64,000 nt of DNA from Chryseobacterium scophthalmum (lineage in GTDB: Bacteria; Bacteroidota; Bacteroidia; Flavobacteriales; Weeksellaceae). Made by a program: the position numbers and the translations under genes. The notes below the pieces were generated by a model. That model worked only from the letters and a program-made list of their open reading frames with translations. It was not told the DNA's origin and ran no database searches. The stretch's first letter is position 1; each line of letters opens with the position of its first letter. The DNA lies in assembly GCF_900143185.1 (NCBI RefSeq), contig NZ_FSRQ01000001.1, positions 682,001-746,000 of the forward strand, written 5' to 3'. Positions 33,905 through 43,083 of this stretch are shown piece by piece.

Positions 33905-34498
33905 TTAATAAAAGATTTTTCTGTTTTTGATTTTTAAAATTTCTTCTTTCTCCATGTTTTTTATTACCCTGATTACAGTTTCTACGCTTAATCCGGCAAG
34001 AGAAGCGAGCTGCTGTCTGGTTAAAGGAATCTGAAGAGCATATTGCGACTGGTCGTGATGATGATCTTTAAGATAATTCATCAAGGTTAACAATTTTTGG
34101 GCAGGTTTTTGAAAAGCCATACTCTGCATCATCAAAAACTTGTAATGCATATGCTCAGAAAGGAATTGTATATTTTTGAAATAATCTTCGGGATGTTGCT
34201 GCAAAAACTGTAGATACTGCGTTTTAGGAAGCCTTATCACTTCAGATTCTTCTACAACAACGGCATTTACCGGGTAGTTTTTTTCTGTAAAAAGTGAAGA
34301 AAGACCTACACTGTGACCTTGTGAGAGTATTCCTTGAATAAATTCTTTACCTCCTTCATTAAAATTATTTAATTTCACTTTTCCTTTGGAAATCAGGAAA
34401 AAGTAGCTTGGAACTTCACCTTCAGAAAATAAAAGATCATCAGGATTGTAAGTTTTTAAATCTGCTCCAAAAGAAAATAATTTATCTTCATTTATCAT
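33905..34498 (-). CDS. Crp/Fnr family transcriptional regulator
   Basis: About 197 aa from ATG 34498 (MINEDKLFSFG), chosen by alignment with the 32388 protein. The frame is open to 34633 and other ATGs exist at 34531-34573. CNB domain: DLLFSEGEVPSYFFLISKGKV, GHSVGLSSLFTEKNYPVNAV. HTH: LTRQQLASLAGLSVETVIRVIKNMEK, again with the FNR-like VETVIR helix. Closely related to the 32388 protein, so the two probably arose by duplication and may share sites. Convergent with the CinA-like gene. Confidence 0.88.
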   Translation of the reverse strand: MINEDKLFSFGADLKTYNPDDLLFSEGEVPSYFFLISKGKVKLNNFNEGGKEFIQGILSQGHSVGLSSLFTEKNYPVNAVVVEESEVIRLPKTQYLQFLQQHPEDYFKNIQFLSEHMHYKFLMMQSMAFQKPAQKLLTLMNYLKDHHHDQSQYALQIPLTRQQLASLAGLSVETVIRVIKNMEKEEILKIKNRKIFY

Positions 34499-34722
34499 AT
34501 TATTGGGATTAATTTTATCTAAAAAATTCATCATTATGTTCGGAAACATAAGAATGTTCAGATTTTTAGACATGTAAAGAAAGAGTAATTTTATACAAAA
34601 GTGAATTATTTGCCTACCACACAGATACCACATTAACTGTTACAGGCTAGAATTTTGATTAAATTAAACTCATAAACAAATAATATAGCTCCAATTAAAC
34701 TAAAAATATAAATCGTTATTTG

Positions 34723-34767
34723 TTGATTAGAATCATAAAAAGAAAGATGAAAATTCTGATACATTTG
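34723..34767 (+). promoter_or_regulatory. CRP/FNR-type box plus -7 box, site 3
   Basis: TTGATTAGAATCAT (34723-34736) followed after 23 bases by TACATTTG (34760-34767). The predicted transcript starts near 34774, 190 bases before the HTH gene at 34965. The leader has a short ORF ending in TAATG at the HTH start (ATG 34946 to TAA). The palindrome could also act on the minus-strand Crp/Fnr gene, but no -7 box is seen in that direction. The rest of the 34634-34964 gap is AT-rich without other clear features. Confidence 0.65.
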
Positions 34768-34964
34768 AATCCAAATTTTGAAGAAGGAAAGATTAAGAAT
34801 AATTTAATGGTAACGTAATAAGAATTTAGAAATTATTACCACTAAAAATAATCACAGTCTGAAAACTACGATAATAAATTGAAAAAAACTGATAATAAGA
34901 ACGTTAATCAAACCAATGTTTTCCCAGAAACTTTGGTAATGATAGAGAAAAATTCTGCCAAATA

Positions 34965-35315
34965 ATGAATAGAAATAGAGAAAACACCCAAGACTTTAAT
35001 GCAGAACAATACAATGCAAAAATTTTGCTTGATGAGGAAATCATCAGACTTGCCAAACAAAATTCACCGCGCCTTTTAAGTAAATTTAAATCTGCATATC
35101 CCGAGTTTTTTGTAAAATTAGCTACCGTTAATTCTAATCTGCAAAATTCTGAAATTATTTTTTGTATTTATCTCAAGTTGGGATTGAGTACTAAAGAAAT
35201 TGCAACTTATACATTTGTAACTCCAAAAGCCATTCAGAATAGAAAAAACAGATTAAGAAAAAAACTTCAAATCTCTTCAGATACCGATATTTACAAATGG
35301 TTTGATCAATTGTAA
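34965..35315 (+). CDS. Small LuxR-type HTH protein
   Basis: 116 aa. The C-terminal half (LKLGLSTKEIATYTFVTPKA, then IQNRKNRLRKKL and DIYKWFDQL) is the HTH found at the end of Bacteroidetes TPR-LuxR regulators. The N-terminal half (EEIIRLAKQNSPRLLSKFKS) is a short helical region; the long sensor part of those regulators is missing. Probably a DNA-binding regulator without its own sensor. Confidence 0.7.
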   Translation: MNRNRENTQDFNAEQYNAKILLDEEIIRLAKQNSPRLLSKFKSAYPEFFVKLATVNSNLQNSEIIFCIYLKLGLSTKEIATYTFVTPKAIQNRKNRLRKKLQISSDTDIYKWFDQL

Positions 35316-35319
35316 AAAA

Positions 35320-35964
35320 TTATATCTCATAGATTTCTGCATCGGTAAAAACATAGAATCTTCCTTTTTTAGGAAGATTTTTTATGTCTAATCCTGTAAA
35401 CTCGCTGAAAGCAGGAAGCAACAATTGATTTTCCGTTACGACAAAACATGGTAATTTTATTCTTTTTACCATAGAATTGATGACAAAACCGGGATGAATA
35501 TGTCCCGTAATCTGAAATTTTGAATTTGATTTATCGAAATCGTGAACAAATAAAATATCATTGATTTCTAATGAACTATTTTTTAAATCCAGGCAAAGTT
35601 TCTTCTCTAAAGTTTTTGAAATCCTGTCGTGATTACCTTCCACCAAACAGAATTTAATGTTTGGATATTGATTTTTCCATTCACAAAATTGATCAACATC
35701 AGAATTGTCTCCGGCATGAAGCAAGTCCCCTACAATAATAAATTTTTCGGGTTGAAAATATTCAATTAAAATTGACAATCTTTCCAAATCATTTTTCATA
35801 ATCTGGTTGGCTAAAGCAATTCCGTTTTTACGGAAATGTGCCGTTTTACCAATATGAAGATCAGAAAAAATCAATGCTTTTTCTTTTTCCCAAAACAGCG
35901 CTCGCTGATTCGTTAAAGTGAAAATTTCGTTTTGAATAGTTATATTTTTTGTTGTTATCTTCAT
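35320..35964 (-). CDS. pdeM: Ligase-associated DNA damage response endonuclease PdeM
   Basis: 214 aa binuclear metallophosphoesterase. Metal motifs are IFSDLHIGKTAHFRK, VGDLLHAGDN, VEGNHDR and TGHIHPGF. It belongs to a conserved four-gene repair cluster (Exo, Lig, Lhr-Core helicase, MPE) whose members were characterised biochemically in Pseudomonas putida. All four genes are here on the minus strand and this is the last. About 155 bases separate it from the helicase, filled partly by a dispersed repeat. Confidence 0.88.
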   Translation of the reverse strand: MKITTKNITIQNEIFTLTNQRALFWEKEKALIFSDLHIGKTAHFRKNGIALANQIMKNDLERLSILIEYFQPEKFIIVGDLLHAGDNSDVDQFCEWKNQYPNIKFCLVEGNHDRISKTLEKKLCLDLKNSSLEINDILFVHDFDKSNSKFQITGHIHPGFVINSMVKRIKLPCFVVTENQLLLPAFSEFTGLDIKNLPKKGRFYVFTDAEIYEI

Positions 35965-35976
35965 TTTAATTTTATG

Positions 35977-36050
35977 TTTGTCATTCTGAACGAAACGAAA
36001 GTGTAGTGAAGAATCTATCCGTTGTATAGTTTAGATTCTTCCTTAACCAG
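35977..36050. repeat. GTCATTCTGA / GAAGAATCT element, copy 2 (right end degraded)
   Basis: Left module TTTGTCATTCTGA (35977-35989); inner inverted repeat GAAGAATCTA (36008-36017) with TAGATTCTTC (36032-36041). The closing TCAGAATGACAAA module of copy 1 (26284) is not preserved. It lies between pdeM and the helicase gene. Confidence 0.65.
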
Positions 36051-36119
36051 AAATATTTAGATTCGGCGGAGTCAATAATAAATCATATTAAATAAATTCA
36101 CAATTGACTTATTGACAAT

Positions 36120-38570
36120 TCACTTTATATTTCTTCCCGATTGTTTAATCAGTTTCTGAATTCTCGCATCCAGATTTTCACTGGTTAAAGTCTGTCTTAA
36201 ACTGTCAACTTTTATTGGAAAACTTAAAGGTGTAAATTTATTTGAATATTTTAAAATAAGCTTAGATTTTTCGATTCGTTTAAAAGCTTCTACCAATCGC
36301 TGTTCCTGCAATTGCATATTAAAAACTTCAGTATATGCCTGTCTCACAAGAAAATGATTCGGATCATGATCTTCCAACACCTTAAAAATAAGTCCCGCCG
36401 AACTTTGTAAAGCTTTATTCGACCGTTGCTGTCCCGGAAAATTCTGAACAACCATTCCGGAAATTACCGCAATATCTCTGAATTTTCTTCTCGCCATTTC
36501 TGCCGAATTAATGCTGGAAATCACATCAACCATCAAATTTTCTCGGTTTAAAATTTTCTCAAGATTATCTTCGTTTAAAGGGATTTCTTTGTCGCTGAAT
36601 AATTCAAAACCATAATCATTCATTGCCATAGAAAAAGAAATGGGAGCCAGTTTTGAAATCCGGAAAGCAATTAAAGCAGCCATTACTTCGTGAACCAAAC
36701 GACCTTCAAAAGGATACATAAATAAATGATAACCTTCCCGGTTTTTAATCATTTCGACCAAAAATTCATCTTCTTTCGGAATGTGAGATCGTTCTTCCTG
36801 ATTGATTAATAAGGGATGTAAAAATTTCAGTTCTTTTTCCGATGCTTTTGGATTTAATGCACCAGATAATTTTTCTCTTAAAAATCGTCCCAAATTTGAA
36901 CTTAAAGGTAATCTTCCACCAAGATAACTTGGCGCCATTGCTTTTCCTTTAGAAGCACGCACAAAAACAGTCATATCTTTTACCATCGCCACTTCCAGAA
37001 CTCTTCCAGCCAAAATAAATTTTTCTTCTTTTTTCAGCCTCGAAATAAAATATTCTTCAACCATTCCGATATATCCGCCGGAAATAAATTTTACTTTCAG
37101 CATTGCATCACTTACAATTGCACCCATATTCATTCTGTGAAGCATCGCAATTTTTCTCGAAATGACTTTGTGCAAACCATCTTCCATTACCACAACTTTA
37201 TGGTATTCTTCGTAGTTTTTCAGTGCACTACCACCAATTGTTAAAAAATCGATGATTTCTTTCCATTCTTCGTCTCTGATTTCCTGAAAAGTATAAACCT
37301 GTTTAATTCTTTCGTATGTTTCTTCGGGATAAAACCCGTCACCAATTGCTAAAGTCATTAAAAACTGAACCAAAACATCAAAACATAAAACCTGGGGTTC
37401 TCGAGGTTCAATTACATTTTGTTTAACGGCTTCTTTCAAAGCTGAAACTTCGATTAACTCTAAAGAATGCGTAGGAACACAATAAATTTTTGAAGTTTCA
37501 AAAGGGGAGTGACCGCTTCGTCCAGCGCGTTGCAGAAACCTCGCAACACCTTTTGCAGAACCAATTTGTATCACGGTATCAACAGGTTTAAAATCAATTC
37601 CTAAATCTAAAGATGAGGTAGAAACGACTGTTTTTAATTTTCCTGAACTTAAATTTTCTTCAATCCAGATTCTTAAATGTGCATCGATAGAACTATGATG
37701 AATGGCGATTTGTCCGGCAAAATCTGGATAAGCATCGAGCAATAATTGATACCACATCTCACTCTGGCTTCTAGTATTGGTAAAAACAATGGTCGATTTA
37801 GATTCTAAAATAATCGGAACCACTTTATCTGCTAATTTATGACCAAGATGTCCTGCCCAAGGTAAAATCTCTACTTCATCAGGAAAAACTGAAATAATAT
37901 CAATCGTTTTATGTTGTTTAGCTGTGATTTTTGTCTTCTTTATATCGTAAGGAATCAACACTTCCATTGCTTCATCAAGGTTTCCAATTGTCGCTGTAAT
38001 CCCCCAGATTTTTAATTTCGGAACGTATTTTCTTAATTGAGAAATCCCTAATTCAACAATCACTCCGCGTTTCGAACCTAATAATTCATGCCATTCGTCA
38101 ATGGCAATACTTTGCAGATTTTGGAAGAATCTTTGGTGATTTTTTTGTCCGAGAAGCAAGTGTAGGCTTTCAGGTGTTGCCACTAAAATTTCCGGCATAT
38201 TTTTGACCTGTTGCTGTCGAACTTTTGGATCTGTGTCGCCGTTTCTTACCCCAACTAACCAATCTAAACCAATTTCGTCAATGGCTTCCTGCATTGCTTT
38301 CGCAATATCTTTTGAAAGAGATCGAAGCGGTGTGATCCAGATCATTTTTAATCCTTTCTTATATTTTTCAGGATGATTCAGAAAATCAGAAATTAACGCT
38401 AAAAAAACGGAATAGGTTTTCCCGAATCCTGTTGGAGCGACGACCATTCCGCTGTAACCGTTTCCGAATTTTTTCCAGGTATCAATTTGAAATTTGAACG
38501 GAGAAATCGATTTTTCCATCATCCAGTTTTGAATGATCTTGAATCCTTCTGTATTTTCGTAGTTGCTCAA
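36120..38570 (-). CDS. Ligase-associated DNA damage response DEXH-box helicase (Lhr-Core type)
   Basis: 816 aa superfamily 2 DNA helicase. Motifs are VVAPTGFGKTYS (Walker A), TPLRSLSKDIA, VATPESLHLLL, AIDEWHELLG (DEXH), GITATIGN, VSTSSLDLGIDF and QRAGRSGHSP. The long C-terminal part is the winged-helix/Lhr-Core extension. Such enzymes translocate 3' to 5' on single-stranded DNA. Its function with the neighbouring ligase, exonuclease and PdeM is inferred from the conserved cluster. Confidence 0.93.
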   Translation of the reverse strand: MSNYENTEGFKIIQNWMMEKSISPFKFQIDTWKKFGNGYSGMVVAPTGFGKTYSVFLALISDFLNHPEKYKKGLKMIWITPLRSLSKDIAKAMQEAIDEIGLDWLVGVRNGDTDPKVRQQQVKNMPEILVATPESLHLLLGQKNHQRFFQNLQSIAIDEWHELLGSKRGVIVELGISQLRKYVPKLKIWGITATIGNLDEAMEVLIPYDIKKTKITAKQHKTIDIISVFPDEVEILPWAGHLGHKLADKVVPIILESKSTIVFTNTRSQSEMWYQLLLDAYPDFAGQIAIHHSSIDAHLRIWIEENLSSGKLKTVVSTSSLDLGIDFKPVDTVIQIGSAKGVARFLQRAGRSGHSPFETSKIYCVPTHSLELIEVSALKEAVKQNVIEPREPQVLCFDVLVQFLMTLAIGDGFYPEETYERIKQVYTFQEIRDEEWKEIIDFLTIGGSALKNYEEYHKVVVMEDGLHKVISRKIAMLHRMNMGAIVSDAMLKVKFISGGYIGMVEEYFISRLKKEEKFILAGRVLEVAMVKDMTVFVRASKGKAMAPSYLGGRLPLSSNLGRFLREKLSGALNPKASEKELKFLHPLLINQEERSHIPKEDEFLVEMIKNREGYHLFMYPFEGRLVHEVMAALIAFRISKLAPISFSMAMNDYGFELFSDKEIPLNEDNLEKILNRENLMVDVISSINSAEMARRKFRDIAVISGMVVQNFPGQQRSNKALQSSAGLIFKVLEDHDPNHFLVRQAYTEVFNMQLQEQRLVEAFKRIEKSKLILKYSNKFTPLSFPIKVDSLRQTLTSENLDARIQKLIKQSGRNIK

Positions 38571-38616
38571 ATTGTTTTTATAAATTAAATAATATTAAAT
38601 CTACTGATTTAGAAGA

Positions 38617-38781
38617 AAAACTGCAGAGCAGTTTTATCTGTGTAGTAATTTAATTAATGTTATTAGCGGCGCTCCGTAGGAGTGCTATCTCTTTAAAATT
38701 TAGTTATAAGATAGAACTCCTACGGAGTTCTCCAATGTTTATGTTTTTTCTTCTACACAGATAAAGCTCCTCTAGAGCTTT
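38617..38781. repeat. Nested palindromic repeat module (REP/BIME-like) inside the repair cluster
   Basis: A symmetrical set of inverted repeats: hairpin AAAACTG/CAGTTTT (38617-38635), then ATCTGTGTAG (38636-38645). Inside is a 19-base arm (38672-38690) matching 38709-38727 with one mismatch, each arm itself palindromic (CTCC...GGAG). Then come CTACACAGAT (38753-38762) and hairpin AAAGCTC/GAGCTTT (38763-38781). It fills the gap between the helicase and ligase genes. Such arrays suggest REP elements moved by a RAYT transposase; none is encoded in the window. Confidence 0.75.
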
Positions 38782-38788
38782 CAAGAAA

Positions 38789-40369
38789 TTATTGTATCAG
38801 CTTTTTAATCTCCTCAATATCATCGATTTCGTCAACGGTTTTATCTTTTCGCCATTTTAGAATTCTTGGAAAACGTAATGCAACACCACTTTTATGCCGA
38901 TTGCTGAAACCAATTCCTTCAAAAGCAATCTCAAAAACTAATTCGGCTTTTACGGTACGAACCGGACCAAATTTTTCAATTGCATTTTTATTCACAAACT
39001 TGCTGACTTCCATAATTTCTTTATCAGTCAATCCGGAATAGGCTTTTGCAATCGTGACCAATTTATCGCCGCTTTTCACAGCAAAACTGTAGTCGGTGTA
39101 ATAAGCGCTTCGTCTTCCGCTTCCTTTTTGGGCATAAATAAGAACTGCATCAATCGTCATTGGATTGATCTTCCATTTCCACCAATCGCCTTTTTTTCTC
39201 CCTGAATGATATTGTGAATTTTTCTGTTTCAGCATCAAACCCTCGCTGTTTATTTCTCTGGAGTTTTCTCTGATTAAATCTAATTTGTTCCAATCATCAA
39301 AATCGATTGACTGAGAAATTTTTATGTTTTCTGGAACTTCATTTAATAATAATTCTTCCAAGATTGCTCTTCTTGCTGACATTGGTTTTTCGCGCAAATC
39401 AGTTCCTTCGAGTTCTAAAATATCATACGCAAAAACTTCAATTGGAATTTCAGCAAGCATTTTTTTGGTTAAAGTTTTACGGTTCAAACGTTTTTGTAAT
39501 TCATTAAAATTTAAAACGTTACCTTCCTTTACTGCAAGTATTTCTCCATCTATCACAAAATTACCTTTCATTGCTTTTACAGTCTCCGCAATTTCAGGAA
39601 ACTGCTCGGTTACCAATTCTTCACCACGAGACCAAATAAAGACTTCATCATTTCTTCTGATGATTTGTCCACGAATTCCGTCCCATTTATATTCGATGAG
39701 CCAATCTTCGGGTTTCCCTAAATCTTCCAAGTCTTTTTCCAAAGGATAAGCGAGGCAAAAAGGGTAGGGTTTTGAATTATCAGGATTGATATTTTCAGCA
39801 GAAATCAATTCTTTAAATGAAACTTCATCCGGTTGCCATTTTCCCATTAAACTGTGCATTAAAGTACTTGCTTCCTGTCCGGAAAATTTTGTAAGAGAAT
39901 TAATCAATGTTTTTGAAGAAACACCAATTCTGAAACTTCCGCCTAATAATTTATTGAAAATCAAACGTTGTATATAATCCAAACCATTCCAGGAATTGAG
40001 AACAAATTCTTTTTTTTCAGCCTCGGTTTTATTCTTTAAACTAATAATTTCTTGCATCCATTCAGATAAAGATCTTTCAATTTGTTCGGTGGGTGGCGGA
40101 AGAATTAATGATAACGTTTCCCCTAAATCTCCAACCGATGAATAGCTTTCCTGAAAAAGCCAAAACGGCAATTGGGTAATTTCCAACGCCCATTCTTTCA
40201 TATAATTCGTATTAACATTTCGCTTGGGTCTTTTACCTGTAAATAAAGCAATAAACCACAATTTATCATCATCTGGCGCACGTTCGAGATAATCGATGAT
40301 GGCATCGATTTTTGCATTGGTTTTATTGGTGCTTTCGAGAGCGTTGATGAGTTCTGCGAAATTTTTCAT
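38789..40369 (-). CDS. ATP-dependent DNA ligase of the damage-response cluster
   Basis: 526 aa. The nucleotidyl-transfer lysine lies in motif I, EYKWDGIRGQ, near residue 233. Further motifs are WSRGEELVTEQFP (III-like), VIDGEILAV, EGLMLKQ and WWKWKINPMTIDAVL (V/VI region). The N-terminal helical domain and C-terminal OB domain (SYAFAVKSGDKL, FSNRHKSGVALRFPRI) match LigB-type bacterial ATP-dependent ligases. This is an additional ligase; bacterial replication normally uses the NAD-dependent LigA. Confidence 0.93.
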   Translation of the reverse strand: MKNFAELINALESTNKTNAKIDAIIDYLERAPDDDKLWFIALFTGKRPKRNVNTNYMKEWALEITQLPFWLFQESYSSVGDLGETLSLILPPPTEQIERSLSEWMQEIISLKNKTEAEKKEFVLNSWNGLDYIQRLIFNKLLGGSFRIGVSSKTLINSLTKFSGQEASTLMHSLMGKWQPDEVSFKELISAENINPDNSKPYPFCLAYPLEKDLEDLGKPEDWLIEYKWDGIRGQIIRRNDEVFIWSRGEELVTEQFPEIAETVKAMKGNFVIDGEILAVKEGNVLNFNELQKRLNRKTLTKKMLAEIPIEVFAYDILELEGTDLREKPMSARRAILEELLLNEVPENIKISQSIDFDDWNKLDLIRENSREINSEGLMLKQKNSQYHSGRKKGDWWKWKINPMTIDAVLIYAQKGSGRRSAYYTDYSFAVKSGDKLVTIAKAYSGLTDKEIMEVSKFVNKNAIEKFGPVRTVKAELVFEIAFEGIGFSNRHKSGVALRFPRILKWRKDKTVDEIDDIEEIKKLIQ

Positions 40370-40418
40370 TTCTTATATTATTTATAATAAATTTTGACGG
40401 TTTTAAAATCTTTTTTAT

Positions 40419-40568
40419 CGCAAAGATTTTATAACAAATCTCATATTTTTTAAGATTGCAAAGGCAAATAAAATTTGCTGCGCAAAGCATATGCCTTAGC
40501 TTAATCAAATCAACTTGTTGATTCTTTCTTTGCTCCTTAAAATCAAAAGAATAGATAAAATCTTTGCG
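40419..40568. repeat. CGCAAAGATTTTAT inverted repeat
   Basis: Perfect 14-base arms: CGCAAAGATTTTAT (40419-40432) and ATAAAATCTTTGCG (40555-40568). They surround a smaller palindromic region with TTTGC-TGC-GCAAA. It fills the gap between the ligase and exonuclease genes. Confidence 0.7.
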
Positions 40569-40591
40569 TTTAATAATTATCTAATTCAGTT

Positions 40592-41608
40592 TCAATTTTC
40601 AATAATTGTTTTCTCTTTTTCTTCTTCATCGTCGTCTCCATACAAAGTTTCTACAACATCAGATCTAATTCCGATTTCATTTAAATATTTTGAAAAAACT
40701 TCGGTTTGTCCATGAGTAACATGAACAATTTCGGCTTCAGTGGCTTTTATAGCTTGCAACAACCCTTTCCAATCGGCGTGGTCACTCATTGGAAATCCGG
40801 CATCGGCACTTCGCCATCTCCTTGCACCACGAACCTGCATCCACCCTGAACAAATTGCTGTTGCTGCATCAGGAATTTTTTTAATGACGTTGCTGTCTAA
40901 TAAAGCAGGAGGAACGATTACAATTTCGCCTTGAACGTGTTTTATATTTTCTCTAAAATCAGGAACTTCGTAATCAGGAAGTACGATTCCTACTTCTTCA
41001 AAGGCTTTATTGAGTTTTCCAATCGAGTAGTGGACGTGGATTTTTCCCATTCCTTCCACGGCTTTCATAATTCTTTGCGCTTTACCTAAAGAATAGCCTA
41101 TAAATACGGATGTTTTTTGATTCTCTTGATTTCTGAGAACCCAATTTTGAAGTCTTTTATTTAGATCAGGAACTTCAAGCCAATTATAAATAGGAAGTCC
41201 GAACGTACTTTCTGTAACAAATTCATTACATTTTACCACTTCAAAAGGGGTACTCAAACCATCATCCTGAGTTTTATAATCACCGGAAATTACGCTTACA
41301 TAACCTTTATATTCGAGACGGATCTGCGCCGAACCAATAATGTGACCTGCAGGATGAAGCGAAAGCTTTACACCATTGATATCTAAAACTTCACCATATT
41401 GCAAAGTTTGACACTCAATATCAGGAGAAATTCTTTGGTGTAAAATGGGTTTTGTAAAATGATGACAAAGATATTTTTTCATTCCCCAACGAGCGTGATC
41501 AGCGTGTCCGTGTGTGATGACCGCAAAATCAACAGGTCGCCAAGGATCAATATAAAATTTTCCCTGCGGACAGTAAATACCTTTGTTTGTGAATGTGATG
41601 AGTTTCAA
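40592..41608 (-). CDS. Ligase-associated DNA damage response exonuclease (MBL/beta-CASP)
   Basis: 338 aa metallo-beta-lactamase fold nuclease. The core motif HxHxDH appears as THGHADHARWGMKK, with further ligands in HPAGHIIGSAQ, ISGDYKTQ and SDHADWKGLL. First gene of the repair cluster. The frame begins with TTG (41606-41608), giving protein start KLITFTNKGIYCPQG. No ATG is available near, and the family N-terminus starts here, so TTG is the likely start. Confidence 0.88.
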   Translation of the reverse strand: MKLITFTNKGIYCPQGKFYIDPWRPVDFAVITHGHADHARWGMKKYLCHHFTKPILHQRISPDIECQTLQYGEVLDINGVKLSLHPAGHIIGSAQIRLEYKGYVSVISGDYKTQDDGLSTPFEVVKCNEFVTESTFGLPIYNWLEVPDLNKRLQNWVLRNQENQKTSVFIGYSLGKAQRIMKAVEGMGKIHVHYSIGKLNKAFEEVGIVLPDYEVPDFRENIKHVQGEIVIVPPALLDSNVIKKIPDAATAICSGWMQVRGARRWRSADAGFPMSDHADWKGLLQAIKATEAEIVHVTHGQTEVFSKYLNEIGIRSDVVETLYGDDDEEEKEKTIIEN

Positions 41609-41679
41609 GAGCGTGATGATTAGTGTGTTTCTGAATATTCAAAAACCTAACCAATTTTGCCGAAAAAGGTGAAGATATT

Positions 41680-42825
41680 TTAAACTTGATCTATTGCAAG
41701 CTGCAACGAATTTTTTTGAAGCAAATCTTTATAGTATTCAGAAGGTGTTTTTCCGATGATTTCTTTAAAATATCGGTTGAAGGAAGATTTAGATTTAAAC
41801 CCTGCATCGTAAGCGAAGGATAAAAAATTGATATTTTCGTTTTTCTCTATGGCTAATTCTACACTGTTTTTAAAATATTCTATTCGATACTCATTGATAT
41901 AGCGGTAAAACGGTTTATTTTTATAATTGTTCAGCATTTCACTGATTTGGTATTTATTAATTTCGGTTTTTAAAGCTAATTGATCTAAAGTGAGATCGCA
42001 GTCTCTAAAAAGCTGTTTTGTACCAACTAAATCGTCTAATTTTATCCAAATATTTTTAAATTTCCGCTCATAATCTACCGTATTAATCAGTATTTCTTTC
42101 TCATGGCTGTCATTACTAATCTCTAACTGAATATCATTTTCATTAGCATTTTCTAGTCCGGAACTAAAGTTTTTTCTTATAATTAAAAGACAAATAATAA
42201 GTAATATAAAGTACGATACACTTCTTAAAATTATATTTACCGTTTCTATACTTTCCGGATAAAACTGAAGCAGTGTTTTGGAAATGACAACTAAAGATTC
42301 CATGACCAGAATACAGGCAGAAATTCTTATTATAACATCATATTCACTCTTATCAGCAATCAACAGACTACTTTTTCTGATTATTAATATACTTTTTATG
42401 GGGTAATATAAATTAATGATGAAGATTAATGCCAAACTGAAGCTATTATAAGCATCTAAAAGCTGATGATTTACTTTACCAAGGATAATGAAAACACAGG
42501 AAATTGTGAAATAAGCAATCATTAAAACAAAAAGCGGTATAAAAATAAACCACTTTTGATGTAGTAAAAATTCTTTTTTTGTCTTAGAAAGGGTGTATAA
42601 ATAAATCAAAGGTCCATAGCAAACAGAGATAAACGTATTCATCTGCTGTCTGATACTTTCATCGGGTATAAATCTAAATATAATAAACTTGATTGTAAGA
42701 TGTACAGCAATTGCCGAAAGCAGAAAAATAAACAGATAATTAGATAACGCTTTTTTTTCTTTCACAATCAACAGCCAAAGCGCAACAAGTGCCTGAAAAG
42801 CTCCTATTATAACGATATATTGCAT
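41680..42825 (-). CDS. Membrane-bound AraC family transcriptional regulator
   Basis: 381 aa. The N-terminal half (about 1-215) has six or seven membrane helices (IVIIGAFQALVALWLLIV, LIYLYTLSK, FIFIPLFVLMIAYF and others). The C-terminal about 110 residues are an AraC HTH pair (LDQLALKTEINKYQISEMLN; FLSFAYDAGFKSKSSFNRYF; KTPSEYYK). It is divergent from the TonB receptor/phosphatase operon and most likely controls it in response to an extracytoplasmic signal (inference). Confidence 0.9.
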   Translation of the reverse strand: MQYIVIIGAFQALVALWLLIVKEKKALSNYLFIFLLSAIAVHLTIKFIIFRFIPDESIRQQMNTFISVCYGPLIYLYTLSKTKKEFLLHQKWFIFIPLFVLMIAYFTISCVFIILGKVNHQLLDAYNSFSLALIFIINLYYPIKSILIIRKSSLLIADKSEYDVIIRISACILVMESLVVISKTLLQFYPESIETVNIILRSVSYFILLIICLLIIRKNFSSGLENANENDIQLEISNDSHEKEILINTVDYERKFKNIWIKLDDLVGTKQLFRDCDLTLDQLALKTEINKYQISEMLNNYKNKPFYRYINEYRIEYFKNSVELAIEKNENINFLSFAYDAGFKSKSSFNRYFKEIIGKTPSEYYKDLLQKNSLQLAIDQV

Positions 42826-42987
42826 TCTTCCTTAGGTTTGTACAAAGTAAATACAAAATCATTATTTCATTATTCAGAATACTGTTATATATCTATTAAA
42901 CATTTTAAAAGCGATTTAATATTCTGTTCATAAATAAATAACAAACAGTTCAATTCACATAAACAATTAAAAACAAGACTATTAACA

Positions 42988-43009
42988 GTATCATTCCAAC
43001 GAGTGATAC
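42988..43009. promoter_or_regulatory. Inverted repeat in the AraC-TonB receptor intergenic gap
   Basis: GTATCATTC (42988-42996) and GAGTGATAC (43001-43009) match as an inverted repeat with one mismatch around CAAC. It lies about 75 bases upstream of the TonB receptor ATG, whose likely -7 region is CAATTTTG near 43062. Candidate binding site for the divergent AraC protein. Confidence 0.4.
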
Positions 43010-43083
43010 GTTTTGATTGATGATTTTTTTCTCAGGACGAAAGCAATCGATAAACCGTCCAATTTTGCAGAAAAAATAAATCA

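Noticed and set aside
34499..34633. Longer N-terminus of the 33905 Crp/Fnr protein
   Set aside because: The extra 45 residues have no counterpart in the 32388 paralogue and are AT-rich intergenic-like sequence. I kept the shorter start but cannot exclude starts at 34531-34573.
39324..39749. 141-codon plus-strand open frame
   Set aside because: It is antisense to the well-supported DNA ligase gene and shows no recognisable protein features.
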